Positions 27,054 through 36,165 of a DNA stretch of 39,508 nucleotides are shown here, in pieces. The stretch is from Komagataeibacter swingsii. Its GTDB lineage: Bacteria > Pseudomonadota > Alphaproteobacteria > Acetobacterales > Acetobacteraceae. A program made the translations under genes and the position numbers. A model generated the notes under the pieces. The model was not told where the DNA came from and made no database searches. It saw only the letters and a program-made list of their open reading frames with translations. Where the stretch lies: contig NZ_NKUB01000023.1 in the NCBI RefSeq assembly GCF_003207895.1, forward strand, positions 1 through 39,508. Reading direction: 5' to 3'. How positions within the stretch are numbered: position 1 is the first letter of the stretch; each line of letters opens with the position of its first letter.

Positions 27054-28013
27054 TCACGCTCCCCGTACGATAGCCCGGATATCCGGGACGCCCGGGATCA
27101 GGCGCGCATGGAACAGGGTGGCCGCAATCTCCTGCTGTTCGGTCACGACAGCCTGATCCAGCGGTGCGGGGCGTAGCGCCAGTTGCGCCAGCGCACGGGT
27201 GATGACGGGACGGGACAGGCCGGTACTGGCGGCAATGTCGGTGGTCAGCGTATCGGCATGATCCGCCGCCCATTGCACGCAGTCCTGCCGCGCCTGCGCC
27301 AGCAGGGTGAAGACATTGCCGGGATTACGGTCCGCGAACGGCCTGCTGGCGATCAGGAACTGCCGGTTGGTCGTCACACCCTGCGCATCCACCAGCAGGC
27401 GGGCCTGCGTATCCATCAGGGCCGCGCTCAGGTACGGGTCCCATATCGCCCATGCATCCACCTGCCCGGTCTCGAACGCGGCGCGACCGGCGGCGGGCGG
27501 CAGGTAGACGGGGTGGATGTCGGTCCATGCAATTCCCGCGCGTTGCAGCAGTGCCAGCAGCAGGTAATGCACGTTGGACCCGCGGTTCAGGGCAATGCGG
27601 CGTCCCTTCAGGTCCGCTGCGGCCTGTATGGGACTGCTGGCGGGCACCAGCACGCCCTCGCCATGCGGGGCGGGTGCCGAACAGCCGATATAGGCCAGCC
27701 CATCGGGCCATGCGGCCTGCGCCATGACCGGGGGCGCGTTCCCGGTTTCGCCAATGTCGATCGCATCCGCCGCAAGCGCCTGCAGCAGTTGGGGGCCAGC
27801 AATGAATTCGGACCACCGCACCCGTATCCCGGCGGGGGCAAGGGCGCGTTCCAGCAGCCCGCTATGTCTGAGTACCACCAGCGTGCCGTACTGCTGGTAG
27901 CCTATGCGGATCGTGGTGTCCTGTGCCGCATGCGCCCCGCGCGCCGCCCATACCGGTGACGACAGCGCCATGCCAAGACCGGCCAGGATCGTGCGACGTG
28001 AATACCGTTTCAT
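27054..28013 (-). CDS. ssuA: Aliphatic sulfonate ABC transporter substrate-binding protein
   Basis: 319 residues. A Tat signal peptide is visible (RRTILAGLGMALSSPVWA, twin Arg at residues 6-7, cleavage near AHAA). The mature chain is a type-2 periplasmic binding protein: TTIRIGYQQYGTLVVLRHSG, DAIDIGETGNAPPVMAQAA, DLKGRRIALNRGSNVHYLL and VDAWAIWDPYLSAAL are characteristic of the SsuA/TauA sulfonate and taurine binders. The ATG at 28013 is preferred over an upstream in-frame ATG at 28076 because it gives a proper signal peptide. No ATPase or permease gene accompanies it in the window. It heads the leftward operon and shares a divergent promoter region with the rightward one. Confidence 0.9.
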   Translation of the reverse strand: MKRYSRRTILAGLGMALSSPVWAARGAHAAQDTTIRIGYQQYGTLVVLRHSGLLERALAPAGIRVRWSEFIAGPQLLQALAADAIDIGETGNAPPVMAQAAWPDGLAYIGCSAPAPHGEGVLVPASSPIQAAADLKGRRIALNRGSNVHYLLLALLQRAGIAWTDIHPVYLPPAAGRAAFETGQVDAWAIWDPYLSAALMDTQARLLVDAQGVTTNRQFLIASRPFADRNPGNVFTLLAQARQDCVQWAADHADTLTTDIAASTGLSRPVITRALAQLALRPAPLDQAVVTEQQEIAATLFHARLIPGVPDIRAIVRGA

Positions 28014-28101
28014 TGCAGGCTTACCTGTAGCAGGGGTGTGGAGGCTGTTCCGTGTGGCGGTTCCATGCCGATCCATGGATCGACCGGCCGCCAGCGGTAT
28101 T

Positions 28102-28120
28102 TAACTATAAAACATAGTTA
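28102..28120. promoter_or_regulatory. Dyad in the ssuA-side promoter region
   Basis: TAACTAT and ATAGTTA are perfect inverted arms around AAAAC, with a TA-rich extension that repeats ATAGTT once more. The site is about 90 bases upstream of the ssuA-like start. A dyad with 7-base arms in AT-rich DNA is the usual form of a LysR-type operator, and sulfur genes are often controlled by such regulators (CysB, Cbl), but the regulator here is not known. Confidence 0.45.
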
Positions 28121-28467
28121 ATAATAGTTTATGACATTATAACCGTTAATTCGTATGTCAACGGGATAATTGTCGTTGGATATGGATTCCGAAGTCGTGA
28201 TCAAGCCCGGACCCTGTCCCGATTCACGGGATATGGGACAGGAAAATCATATAACGATTTAATTTGTATAATTTAACGGAAACTTTTCCAATCCTTATAA
28301 TACGATTTTAATTGTTATTTTTATGATAAAAATATCATTCATAAACAGTAACTTAATAAAATTATCTTTGTAATTTTCGATCGTTTTACGGGAAAATTTC
28401 CCCGAAACCCGTCCGGTCCCCGGATATAAAATCATACTTGATCGTTGTTATTTTATTGACTCATTAA

Positions 28468-28507
28468 TTGTCGTTGTTAGTGTGTGCAAAATATAAATGC
28501 GCACACA
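28468..28507 (+). promoter_or_regulatory. Promoter of rightward sulfur operon, with dyad over -10
   Basis: TTGTCG (28468-28473) and TATAAA (28492-28497) with an 18-base spacer form a sigma-70-like promoter 44 bases before the first ATG. A perfect dyad TGTGTGC (28481-28487) / GCACACA (28501-28507) is centred on the -10 box, where bound protein would block polymerase. ATAGTTAA follows at 28510-28517. The rest of the 28014-28540 region is AT-rich and without genes. Confidence 0.5.
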
Positions 28508-28540
28508 AAATAGTTAAAATATGCACGCGATGAGGTCGCC

Positions 28541-29809
28541 ATGACAGATCCGGTACATCCTCCCCACGGTTTCTCCCCACGGATTGATGCGCTCGCGCAA
28601 AGGCTGCGCCCGGTTTTCGCGCGTATTGCCGATGGTGCCATTGATCGTGAGGAAAACCGCATCCTGGCCCATGACGCGGTACGGTGGCTGCTGGATGCCG
28701 GTTTTGGCGCATTGCGCGTGCCGGTGCGGTATGGTGGCAGCGGGGCCAGCCTGCCGGAAGCCTTTGCGTTGCTGGCGGAACTGGCCGAAGCGGATTCAAA
28801 CCTGCCGCAGATCTTCCGCGCTCATTTCGCCTTTGTCGAAGGGCGCCTGCATGAAGGCGACAGCCCGCGCGCCGCGTACTGGCTGGAACAGGTGGCAAAG
28901 GGCGCCCTGTTCGGCGCCGCCATGGCGGAACTGACGGACAGTACCGGCACCACCACCACCCTCGCGCCCGATCCGCGGGGGCAGTGGTTGCTGGAGGGCA
29001 CGAAATACTATTCCACCGGCACGCTTTATGCGTCGTGGATTGTCGCCATCGCCACCGATGGAACGGATCGCATCCAGCTAGTGGTGCCAGCGGACGCCCC
29101 CGGCGTGACCCGTATTGATGACTGGGACGGCTTTGGCCAGCGCCTGACCGGCAGCGGGACGACGCATTTCAGGAATGTTGCCGTGCCGGATGAAAACATC
29201 ATCAACCGCACGCCGCTTTCCGAATTCCCCACCAATGAATACTTCACCACCTACTACCAGCTTTTCCACCTTGCCACGCTGGCGGGGATCGGGCGGGCCA
29301 TCGTGCGCGACGCCGTGGCCTTCGTGCGCCCGCGCACCCGGACCTTTGGCGTTCCGGGCCAGGTGGCCCAGCGGCATGACCCGCTGGTGCAGGGCGTTGT
29401 GGGACGCCTGTCCGCCCTGTCGTTTTCCGCCGATACGCTGGTGGAAAAGGTGGCATGGACGCTGGATGCGGCCTTCCCGCAATGGGCGGCGGGACACGAA
29501 AGCGGCCCGGCCTTCGATACGGCGCAACTGTGCGCCTATCAGGCGCAGCAGGTCGTGGCGGGGCAGGTGCTGGACGCCGCCACGCTGCTGTTTGAAGTGG
29601 GCGGCGCCTCCGCCACCAGCACATCACGGCGGCTGGACCGTCACTGGCGCAACGCCCGCACGCTGGCGTCGCATAACCCGCTGGTCCAGCGGCAGCGTGA
29701 ACTGGGTGACCTTGTGCTGAATGGCACGGCGTTCGGTTCGCGCTGGCGCGATCGGGCCGGCGCCACATCGCCCGTCTCCACGGGCGCACGGCAGGAACAC
29801 GCGGCATGA
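28541..29809 (+). CDS. DszC-like flavin-dependent monooxygenase (acyl-CoA dehydrogenase fold)
   Basis: 422 residues of the acyl-CoA-dehydrogenase superfamily. RVPVRYGGSGASLPEAFALLAELAE, LEGTKYYSTGTLYASWIVA, WDGFGQRLTGSGTTHFRNV and RHWRNARTLASHNP are the features of the DszC/SfnB-type branch, which uses reduced flavin and oxygen on sulfur compounds instead of dehydrogenating acyl-CoA. GAGG 5 bases upstream supports the ATG. Its stop overlaps the next start (ATGA), so it is coupled to the NtaA/DszA-type monooxygenase, a pairing that recalls the dibenzothiophene desulfurisation operon. The actual substrate is unknown. Confidence 0.88.
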   Translation: MTDPVHPPHGFSPRIDALAQRLRPVFARIADGAIDREENRILAHDAVRWLLDAGFGALRVPVRYGGSGASLPEAFALLAELAEADSNLPQIFRAHFAFVEGRLHEGDSPRAAYWLEQVAKGALFGAAMAELTDSTGTTTTLAPDPRGQWLLEGTKYYSTGTLYASWIVAIATDGTDRIQLVVPADAPGVTRIDDWDGFGQRLTGSGTTHFRNVAVPDENIINRTPLSEFPTNEYFTTYYQLFHLATLAGIGRAIVRDAVAFVRPRTRTFGVPGQVAQRHDPLVQGVVGRLSALSFSADTLVEKVAWTLDAAFPQWAAGHESGPAFDTAQLCAYQAQQVVAGQVLDAATLLFEVGGASATSTSRRLDRHWRNARTLASHNPLVQRQRELGDLVLNGTAFGSRWRDRAGATSPVSTGARQEHAA

Positions 29810-31236
29810 CAACGCAGCCCAGACAGTTGCACGTCAACCTGTTCGAAATGGCCTGCGTCAGCCATATCGTGCATGGCATGTGGCGTGCGCCGGGTAACAA
29901 CCGGCACCGGTTCGGGGAAATGGCGTACTGGCTGGAAGTGGCCAGACTGGCGGAAGAAGGGCTGTTTGACGCGGTCTTCCTGGCCGATGTCATCGGCACC
30001 TATGACCGCTTTGGCGATGGCACGGCCGCCGCCCTGCGCGAAGGGTTGCAGATCCCGAACCTCGATCCCCTGATGCTGGTGCCCGCCATGGCGGCGGTGA
30101 CGAAAAACCTCGGCTTTGGCGTCACGTTTTCCACGACGTACGAACCCCCCTTCGCCTTTGCCCGGCGCATGGCGACGCTGGACCTGCTGACCGAAGGCCG
30201 CGTGGGGTGGAACATCGTGACATCCTACCTGCGCAGCGCCGCGCGCAATTTTGGCATGGAGGACGAAATCCCCCATGACCAGCGCTACGCCATCGCGGAT
30301 GAATACCTCGATGTCCTCTACAAGCTGTGGGAAGGCAGCTGGGATGATGATGCGGTCGTCAATGACGTGGCATCCGGCATTTACGCCAATCCCGATGCCG
30401 TGCGGCCCATCAACCATGACGGGCGGCATTTCCGCGTGGCGGGACCGCATCTGGTCTCGCCCGGCCGGCAGCGCACGCCGGTGCTGTTTCAGGCAACCGG
30501 GTCGCCCGCGGGGCTGGAATTCGCCGCCCGCCATGCGGAGGTCGTGTTCATTGGCGGCCAGACGACGGAAGCCGTGCGCGCAAACATCGCCCGCACGCGC
30601 GAACGCGCGCGCGTCCATGGCCGCAATGGCGATGACATCCGTTTTATTGTCATGGCTGGCATCATCACTGATACGACGCAGCATCTGGCTGAAAAGAAGC
30701 TGGAGAAATACCGCCAGTATTACAGCGTCGAGGGCGCGCTGATCCATGCGCAGGCGGAAATCGACCTGCGCCGTTATCCCGCTGATGCCCGTATTGGCGA
30801 CATCCTGAAACGCGAAGGCGTGCCGTTTGGCAATATGGGCCGGCGCTTCCACCCCGAACAGACGGCAGGCAGCGCGCTGCGCCAGATCGCATCGTTTGAC
30901 GAGGGGCGCTTCTTCGTCGTGGGCACGCCTGACACGGTCGCCGATGAAATCGAACGCTGGCTGGATGTTGACGGGATCGATGGCATCAACCTGCGCCAGT
31001 ACCACACATTCGAGACCGCGCGCGATTTCATTGACCTGATCGTGCCCGAACTGCAGCGCCGCGGGCGCTACCGCACGGCCTACACCCCGCGTGAGACCCT
31101 GCGCGAACGCCTGTTCACGCCGGGCCAGCCGCATCTGCCCAGCCGGCATTTCGGCAGCCGCTACCGCGACCCCGCAGTCCTGCACGCGCCGGCGGAACCG
31201 CTTTTTCCCAACGAAACATTTTCCAAGGCTTCGTAA
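29806..31236 (+). CDS. NtaA/SnaA/DszA-family FMN-dependent monooxygenase
   Basis: 476 residues, a bacterial-luciferase-like (LLM) TIM-barrel enzyme. The family opening ([22 protein letters not shown], split over residues 11-32), [40 protein letters not shown] and [19 protein letters not shown] are typical of the group of nitrilotriacetate, pristinamycin and dibenzothiophene-sulfone monooxygenases. It uses FMNH2 and oxygen to cleave a C-S or C-N bond. Flavin would come from the reductase gene at 35.4 kb. It overlaps the preceding gene by 4 bases and is followed by ssuD after 2 bases. Intact and of normal length. Confidence 0.92.
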   Translation: MTTQPRQLHVNLFEMACVSHIVHGMWRAPGNNRHRFGEMAYWLEVARLAEEGLFDAVFLADVIGTYDRFGDGTAAALREGLQIPNLDPLMLVPAMAAVTKNLGFGVTFSTTYEPPFAFARRMATLDLLTEGRVGWNIVTSYLRSAARNFGMEDEIPHDQRYAIADEYLDVLYKLWEGSWDDDAVVNDVASGIYANPDAVRPINHDGRHFRVAGPHLVSPGRQRTPVLFQATGSPAGLEFAARHAEVVFIGGQTTEAVRANIARTRERARVHGRNGDDIRFIVMAGIITDTTQHLAEKKLEKYRQYYSVEGALIHAQAEIDLRRYPADARIGDILKREGVPFGNMGRRFHPEQTAGSALRQIASFDEGRFFVVGTPDTVADEIERWLDVDGIDGINLRQYHTFETARDFIDLIVPELQRRGRYRTAYTPRETLRERLFTPGQPHLPSRHFGSRYRDPAVLHAPAEPLFPNETFSKAS

Positions 31237-31238
31237 CC

Positions 31239-32402
31239 ATGTCCTACGCCGTTCCTGACAAGATCAATGTGCTGTGGTTCCTGCCCACCCATGGCGACAG
31301 CCGCTACCTTGGCACGCAGAAGGGCGGCAGGCCGGTTGACCTGCCCTACCTGCAGCAGGTGGCCAAGGCTGCTGATACGCTGGGTTATTATGGTGTCCTG
31401 ATCCCGACGGGGCGCAGTTGCGAGGATAGCTCGGTCGTTGCCTCCGCCCTTGCCCCCGTGACCGAACGGCTGCGCTACCTGATCGCGGTCCGCCCGGGCC
31501 TGCTGTCGCCAACACTTGCCGCGCGCATGACCGCGACATTGGACCGTTTTTCCAACGGGCGGCTGCTGATCAATATCGTGACCGGCGGCGACCCGGCGGA
31601 AAACGCGGGCGATGGCCTGTTTGCCGACCATGCCACCCGATACGAGATCACGGACGAATTCCTTGATATCTACCGTGCGCTGCTGCGTGGCGAGGATGTC
31701 AATTTCGAAGGCAGGCACTTTACCATAAAGGATGGCCGCCTGCTGTTCGCGCCGTACCAGAATGACGGGCCGCCGCTGTATTTTGGCGGATCGTCGGAAG
31801 CCGCCGCCCATGTCGCCGCCAAGTCGGTCGACAAGTACCTGACATGGGGCGAACCCCCGGCGCTGGTGGCGGAAAAGATCAGCCATGTGCGCAAACTGGC
31901 CCATGCGCAGGGGCGCGAGGTGTCATTTGGCATCAGGCTGCATGTCATCGTACGCGAAACGGCGGAGGAGGCCTGGCATGAAGCCGACCGCCTGATCAGC
32001 CACCTGGACGACGCCACCATCGAAAAGGCGCAGAAGGTCTTTGCCCGCATGGATTCCGTGGGCCAGTCGCGCATGAGCGCGCTGCACGGCGGCCGCCGCG
32101 ACAGGCTGGAAATCAGCCCCAACCTGTGGGCGGGCGTCGGCCTGGTGCGCGGCGGGGCGGGAACCGCGCTGGTGGGCGATGCCGATACGGTGGCGGAACG
32201 GATTGATGAATACCGCAGGCTGGGCATCGATACGTTCATTTTCTCCGGCTACCCGCACCTGGAGGAAGCCTACCAGTTCGGTGAACGCGTACTGCCCAAT
32301 CTGCCGACCACCCACCCCGTGCGCGCGGCGTCGGACCTGAACAACATGGGGCCGTTTGGCGAAACCATCGCGGGCGACCACCGCCCCACCCGCGCCGCCT
32401 GA
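31239..32402 (+). CDS. ssuD: FMNH2-dependent alkanesulfonate monooxygenase
   Basis: 387 residues, matching E. coli SsuD along its length by recollection: [35 protein letters not shown] (with the active-site Cys at residue 61, equivalent to Cys54), [42 protein letters not shown] and [19 protein letters not shown]. It converts alkanesulfonates to the aldehyde and sulfite with FMNH2 and oxygen. The C-terminus is about as long as in E. coli. It sits between the NtaA-family enzyme and a FAD-binding protein in the same operon. Confidence 0.94.
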   Translation: MSYAVPDKINVLWFLPTHGDSRYLGTQKGGRPVDLPYLQQVAKAADTLGYYGVLIPTGRSCEDSSVVASALAPVTERLRYLIAVRPGLLSPTLAARMTATLDRFSNGRLLINIVTGGDPAENAGDGLFADHATRYEITDEFLDIYRALLRGEDVNFEGRHFTIKDGRLLFAPYQNDGPPLYFGGSSEAAAHVAAKSVDKYLTWGEPPALVAEKISHVRKLAHAQGREVSFGIRLHVIVRETAEEAWHEADRLISHLDDATIEKAQKVFARMDSVGQSRMSALHGGRRDRLEISPNLWAGVGLVRGGAGTALVGDADTVAERIDEYRRLGIDTFIFSGYPHLEEAYQFGERVLPNLPTTHPVRAASDLNNMGPFGETIAGDHRPTRAA

Positions 32403-32418
32403 CAGCAGGAGCCGTGCC

Positions 32419-33858
32419 ATGCCCGTTTCCCCCCATATTCCCCATATCGCCATTATCGGCGGCGGGTGCAGCGGCGCGGCGCTGGCGTGGCACCTTGCGC
32501 GCGATACCAGTACGCCCATACGCATGACCGTGTTCGAACCGCGTCCCTTCCTTGGCGCGGGGCTGGCCTATGGCGCAACCGACCCGCAGCACCGGGTGAA
32601 CGTGCCTGCATCGCGCATGAGCATAGACACCAGCCAGCCCGATGATTTCGCAAGCTGGATCCGGCAGACGGACGCGCTGGCCGATGACCCGGCGGCCATC
32701 AGGCCGGATGGTAGCGCCTTTCCCGCCCGCGCCGTATTTGGCCGCTATGTGGCCGACCGGCTGGCCCCGGTGCTGCATTCAGGTGTGGCGACGCACCTGC
32801 GCCGCAAGGTGGCAGGCGTGCACAGATCGCCTGATGGCGGCTGGGTCATTACGGATACCGTGGGGGACGCCACGGCTGCCGACATCGTGGTCATCGCCAC
32901 CAGCCATCCCGCGCCGCAGCCACCGGAACTGCTGCGCGACCTGCACCTGCCTGCCGGGCATCATCCTGTCCTGGTCACCAATCCATGGCGGGCCGGTGCG
33001 CTGGAAGACATAGCGCCGTCCGACCGTATCCTGGTCATTGGCACGGGACTGAGCATGGCGGATGTCGTCGTCACACTGACGGCACGCGGGCATACGGGAA
33101 AGATCACCGCCATTTCCCGGCGCGGGCAGCGTTCGCATGGCCATGCGGCGCACGCCGTTGACCCGGTGGGGCAATTCATCTCCCCGCCATCACGCACGGT
33201 GGTCCACCTGTTACGCCGCGTACGCCACGTGCTGGCGGCCCATCCAGACCAGCCATGGCAGGCCGTGTTCGACCGCCTGCGCGAACAGGCGCCCGATATC
33301 TGGGCCGCCCTGTCCCTGCCTGAACGCAGGCGGCTGATCCGGCACCTCCGCCCGTTCTGGGATACGCACCGTTTCCGTATCGCGCCACAGGCGGAAGACG
33401 TGCTGCATGCCCGCGAACGTGCCGGCACGCTGGATATCGTGGCCGGGCGGCTGACCGCCGTGCGGGTGGCGCGGGGCCGTTTTGCCACGACCATCCGCCA
33501 TGGCGCCACCTACGAACGGGATGGGACGTATGACGCCATCATCACCACGACAGGGCCGGCGCATGGCGCGATCATCCAGACCGTGCCGTACCTGCGCGAA
33601 CTGGCGGCGGCCGGCCTGGTGGAAATGGATGCGACCGGGCTGGGCCTGCATGTGGATGCGCTGGGGCGTGCCTGCGTTGGCAACCGGCACGAAGGGACCC
33701 TGTTCGTGGCGGGACCGCTGGCGCGCGGGCGGTTCGGGGAACTGATGGGCCTGCCCGAAGTCACGCGCCACGCCGAAAAGCTGGCTGTCATCATCGGCAC
33801 GCTGGCGGCGTCCCTTACCACTGTCCATGACCCTGAAAAAGAACGGGCAACGACATGA
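32419..33858 (+). CDS. FAD/NAD(P)-binding protein
   Basis: 479 residues from the ATG at 32419, preceded by AGGAG. The first Rossmann motif is IIGGGCSGAALAW (residues 12-24) and a second dinucleotide-binding segment is ILVIGTGLSMADVVV near residue 205, the two-domain layout of the NAD_binding_9/YdhS-type family. The C-terminal half carries TTTGPAHGAIIQT and a closing segment LFVAGPLARGRFGELMGLPEV. Members occur often in sulfonate and nitrogen-compound loci, but their reaction is poorly known. The gene ends in an ATGA overlap with the MFS gene. Confidence 0.85.
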   Translation: MPVSPHIPHIAIIGGGCSGAALAWHLARDTSTPIRMTVFEPRPFLGAGLAYGATDPQHRVNVPASRMSIDTSQPDDFASWIRQTDALADDPAAIRPDGSAFPARAVFGRYVADRLAPVLHSGVATHLRRKVAGVHRSPDGGWVITDTVGDATAADIVVIATSHPAPQPPELLRDLHLPAGHHPVLVTNPWRAGALEDIAPSDRILVIGTGLSMADVVVTLTARGHTGKITAISRRGQRSHGHAAHAVDPVGQFISPPSRTVVHLLRRVRHVLAAHPDQPWQAVFDRLREQAPDIWAALSLPERRRLIRHLRPFWDTHRFRIAPQAEDVLHARERAGTLDIVAGRLTAVRVARGRFATTIRHGATYERDGTYDAIITTTGPAHGAIIQTVPYLRELAAAGLVEMDATGLGLHVDALGRACVGNRHEGTLFVAGPLARGRFGELMGLPEVTRHAEKLAVIIGTLAASLTTVHDPEKERATT

Positions 33859-35354
33859 CCGCGCTGGCACGAACCATCCATGGGCGTCCCGTCGTGCGCG
33901 ACGCGGATGACATATCCGCCCTTGTAAATGCCGGCCCACGTGCTGGCAGCCATGCGCGCATGGTTGTCGCACTGGCGCTGGGGGGCGTGTTTCTTGACGC
34001 CTATGACCTGACCACCCTGTCATGGGGCATTTCGGATGTGCAGGCGCATTTCGGCCTGTCCGCGTTCCAGACCGGGCTGGTTGCCGCCGCACTGAATGCC
34101 GGGACCATCGTGGGCAGTATCGCGGGCGGGTGGCTGACGGACCGCATCGGGCGGTACGCGGTTTTCATGGCCGATATGGTGTGCTTTGTCATCGCGGCCC
34201 TGGTGGCGGGGTTCGCCCCCACGGCCGGCATCCTGATCGCGGCGCGTTTCGCCATGGGGTTCGGGGTGGGCATGGACCTGCCGGTCGCGATGGCGTTCCT
34301 GTCGGAATTCTCGCGGCTGGAGGGACGCGGCAGCAAGGCGGCCCATGCGGCGGCATGGTGCCCGACATGGTATGCGGCGTCATCCGCCTGCTTCGTGATC
34401 GTGTTCGCCCTGTCTTATGTGCTGCCTGCGGGTCATCCCGACTGGCTGTGGCGGGCGTCGCTGGCGTTTGGCGCGGTCCCGGCGTTGGTCATCATTATGG
34501 TGCGCGGGCGTTACATGAGCGAATCCCCGGTATGGATCGCCCGCCGGGGCGACCTGCAGCGTGCGGCTGACATCCTGCGCCGGTCATACGGCATTGACCC
34601 TGTCGTCCGTGCCGTTCCGGGACAGGCACCGGTGGCCATGCCGGTCGATCCGTGGCGGCTGGTACGGCGGCCGCTGCTGCGGCGCGGGCTGATGGTCGCC
34701 GCCATGACGCTGATCAGCAGCATGTCCTACAACATCATCATATTCGGCCTGCCCACGCTGCTGGTCTCGATCTTGCATGCAAACCCGGTGCAGGTGGTGG
34801 TGATTTCGATCATCCTCAACCTTGCCGTGGCCTTTCCCGGTGGCCTGCTGGGCGTACGTCTGGCCCGCAGCGTGCGCTCCCGCCCCATAATCCTTGCCGG
34901 TTACGCCATGCAGGTGGCGGGGGTCGGGACACTGGCGCTGGTTGGCGTGCCCCATGGCACAGCGGGCGTCATCGCGGCCCTTGCCGGTTTTGCCGCCTTC
35001 CTGTTCGCCCAGGGGTTCGGCCCGGGATGCCAGCTTATGGTCTATCCCACCCTGAGCTACCCCACCGAACTGCGTGGACTGGGCATCGGCATCGCACGGC
35101 TGGTATCGGGCATTGGCGGCACGCTGATCCTGCTGTCCTTCCCGTGGATGAACACCCACCTTGGTCCCGCGCTGTTCCGGGTTGCGCTGCTGGCGCCGCT
35201 GGCGGGTGTGGTGATCGCCTTTTTCTCGCGCTGGGATGTGTTCGGCTACGACCCCGACATGGACCCCGCATTGCGCCAGCAGGCCCCACCCGTGCGGCGG
35301 GAAGTGGTACTGCATGCGCCCGAACTGCTGTTTTCAACCGATACCAGGAACTGA
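33855..35354 (+). CDS. MFS transporter, probable organosulfur importer
   Basis: 499 residues with about twelve membrane segments. The sugar/organic-acid:H+ symporter pattern is clear: FLDAYDLTTLSWGISDVQ in segment 1, GSIAGGWLTDRIGRYAVF between segments 2 and 3, and ARFAMGFGVGMDLPVAMAFL in segment 4. The charged N-terminal 35 residues precede the first segment. The ATG overlaps the preceding stop codon. Its place inside the operon of sulfur monooxygenases suggests it brings their substrate through the inner membrane, a role usually held by an ABC importer. This is an inference. Confidence 0.88.
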   Translation: MTALARTIHGRPVVRDADDISALVNAGPRAGSHARMVVALALGGVFLDAYDLTTLSWGISDVQAHFGLSAFQTGLVAAALNAGTIVGSIAGGWLTDRIGRYAVFMADMVCFVIAALVAGFAPTAGILIAARFAMGFGVGMDLPVAMAFLSEFSRLEGRGSKAAHAAAWCPTWYAASSACFVIVFALSYVLPAGHPDWLWRASLAFGAVPALVIIMVRGRYMSESPVWIARRGDLQRAADILRRSYGIDPVVRAVPGQAPVAMPVDPWRLVRRPLLRRGLMVAAMTLISSMSYNIIIFGLPTLLVSILHANPVQVVVISIILNLAVAFPGGLLGVRLARSVRSRPIILAGYAMQVAGVGTLALVGVPHGTAGVIAALAGFAAFLFAQGFGPGCQLMVYPTLSYPTELRGLGIGIARLVSGIGGTLILLSFPWMNTHLGPALFRVALLAPLAGVVIAFFSRWDVFGYDPDMDPALRQQAPPVRREVVLHAPELLFSTDTRN

Positions 35355-35360
35355 TTGACC

Positions 35361-35903
35361 ATGACGACCAATGTCATCGCGCCGTTTGGCTACACCCCAC
35401 CCGATGAAGCGACGGTCAGTGCCGATACCTTCCGTAACGGCATGGCGGCGCTGTCCGGCGCGGTTACGGTCGTGACGACGGATGGGCCACACGGCCCGCA
35501 CGGATTTACGGCATCGGCGGTATGCAGTGTGTCGGACACGCCGCCGACGCTGCTGGTGTGCATAAACCGCACTACAAGCGCGCACCCGCATATACTGGAA
35601 CATGGTGTCCTGGCCATCAATGTCCTGCATGAAGGCCAGCACGGCCTGTCGAACATCTTCAGCAGCCGGTCGCGGTCCATGGCGGAGCGTTTCGCGGCTG
35701 GCAAATGGCATGCGGGCCTGACCGGTGCGCCGGTTCTGGATGATGCGCTGGTCAGCTTTGACTGCCGTATCCGTGAAATCCGTGATGTGGGAACGCATAC
35801 GGTCGTCATTGCGCATGTGGTTGGTGTAACCGTTGGTCATGATGATATCCGGCCTGCCCTTGTCTGGTTCAACCGGCAGTACGGCCGCATTATTCCCAAA
35901 TAA
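35361..35903 (+). CDS. Flavin reductase-like protein (FMN reductase)
   Basis: 180 residues of the flavin-reductase-like, FMN-binding split-barrel family (HpaC/DszD type). VSADTFRNGMAALSGAVTVVTT, FTASAVCSVSDTPPTLLVCIN and ALVSFDCRIREIRDVGTHTVVIAHV are typical. It would use NAD(P)H to make FMNH2 for the three monooxygenases upstream. The ATG at 35361 is used; a TTG two codons before is possible. Seven bases separate it from the MFS gene. It is the last gene of this tightly packed group. Confidence 0.9.
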   Translation: MTTNVIAPFGYTPPDEATVSADTFRNGMAALSGAVTVVTTDGPHGPHGFTASAVCSVSDTPPTLLVCINRTTSAHPHILEHGVLAINVLHEGQHGLSNIFSSRSRSMAERFAAGKWHAGLTGAPVLDDALVSFDCRIREIRDVGTHTVVIAHVVGVTVGHDDIRPALVWFNRQYGRIIPK

Positions 35904-35917
35904 AAATAAAAGGCATC

Positions 35918-35933
35918 AGAGACTGTTTGAAAA
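35918..35933. other. Insertion-sequence-end-like sequence beside a repeat
   Basis: AGAGACTGTTTGAAAA is identical to 21016-21031. Both lie next to copies of the dispersed repeat. No transposase gene is associated with either, so if it is an insertion-sequence end it is a solo remnant. Confidence 0.4.
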
Positions 35934-35950
35934 CTACCCATTGATAAAAA

Positions 35951-36032
35951 ACAATAAAAGTTTTTGGGTGCTGCCTTTTTTCAAAAAGGCGGCGTTCTTT
36001 CGAAGCTTTTGCAAAAAGCTTCACCAATAAAC
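35951..36032. repeat. Dispersed intergenic hairpin repeat, copy E (inverted)
   Basis: The reverse complement of this stretch nearly equals copy D at 21059-21170, including the same GGCAGC variant at one hairpin foot. Hairpins lie at 35973-35990 (GCCTTTTTTCAAAAAGGC) and 36002-36022. It follows the flavin reductase stop and precedes the second TonB receptor gene, and could act as a partial terminator between them. Confidence 0.75.
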
Positions 36033-36165
36033 TTCCTTACGATTTTCGGGATGTTTCATGGACAATGCTTCCAGGCAGGCTACAGGTATTTTTCGTTCAG
36101 GAAACAGTAAAATGTGTACACGATAAGAACTGATGAAATGAATAAAAAACATTCACACAATAATC

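Noticed and set aside
29641-31185. Long antisense open frame (514 codons) opposite the DszC-like and NtaA/DszA-type genes
   Set aside because: It mirrors strongly coding, GC-rich genes with clear family motifs on the other strand; its own translation shows no recognisable motif and no ribosome-binding site.
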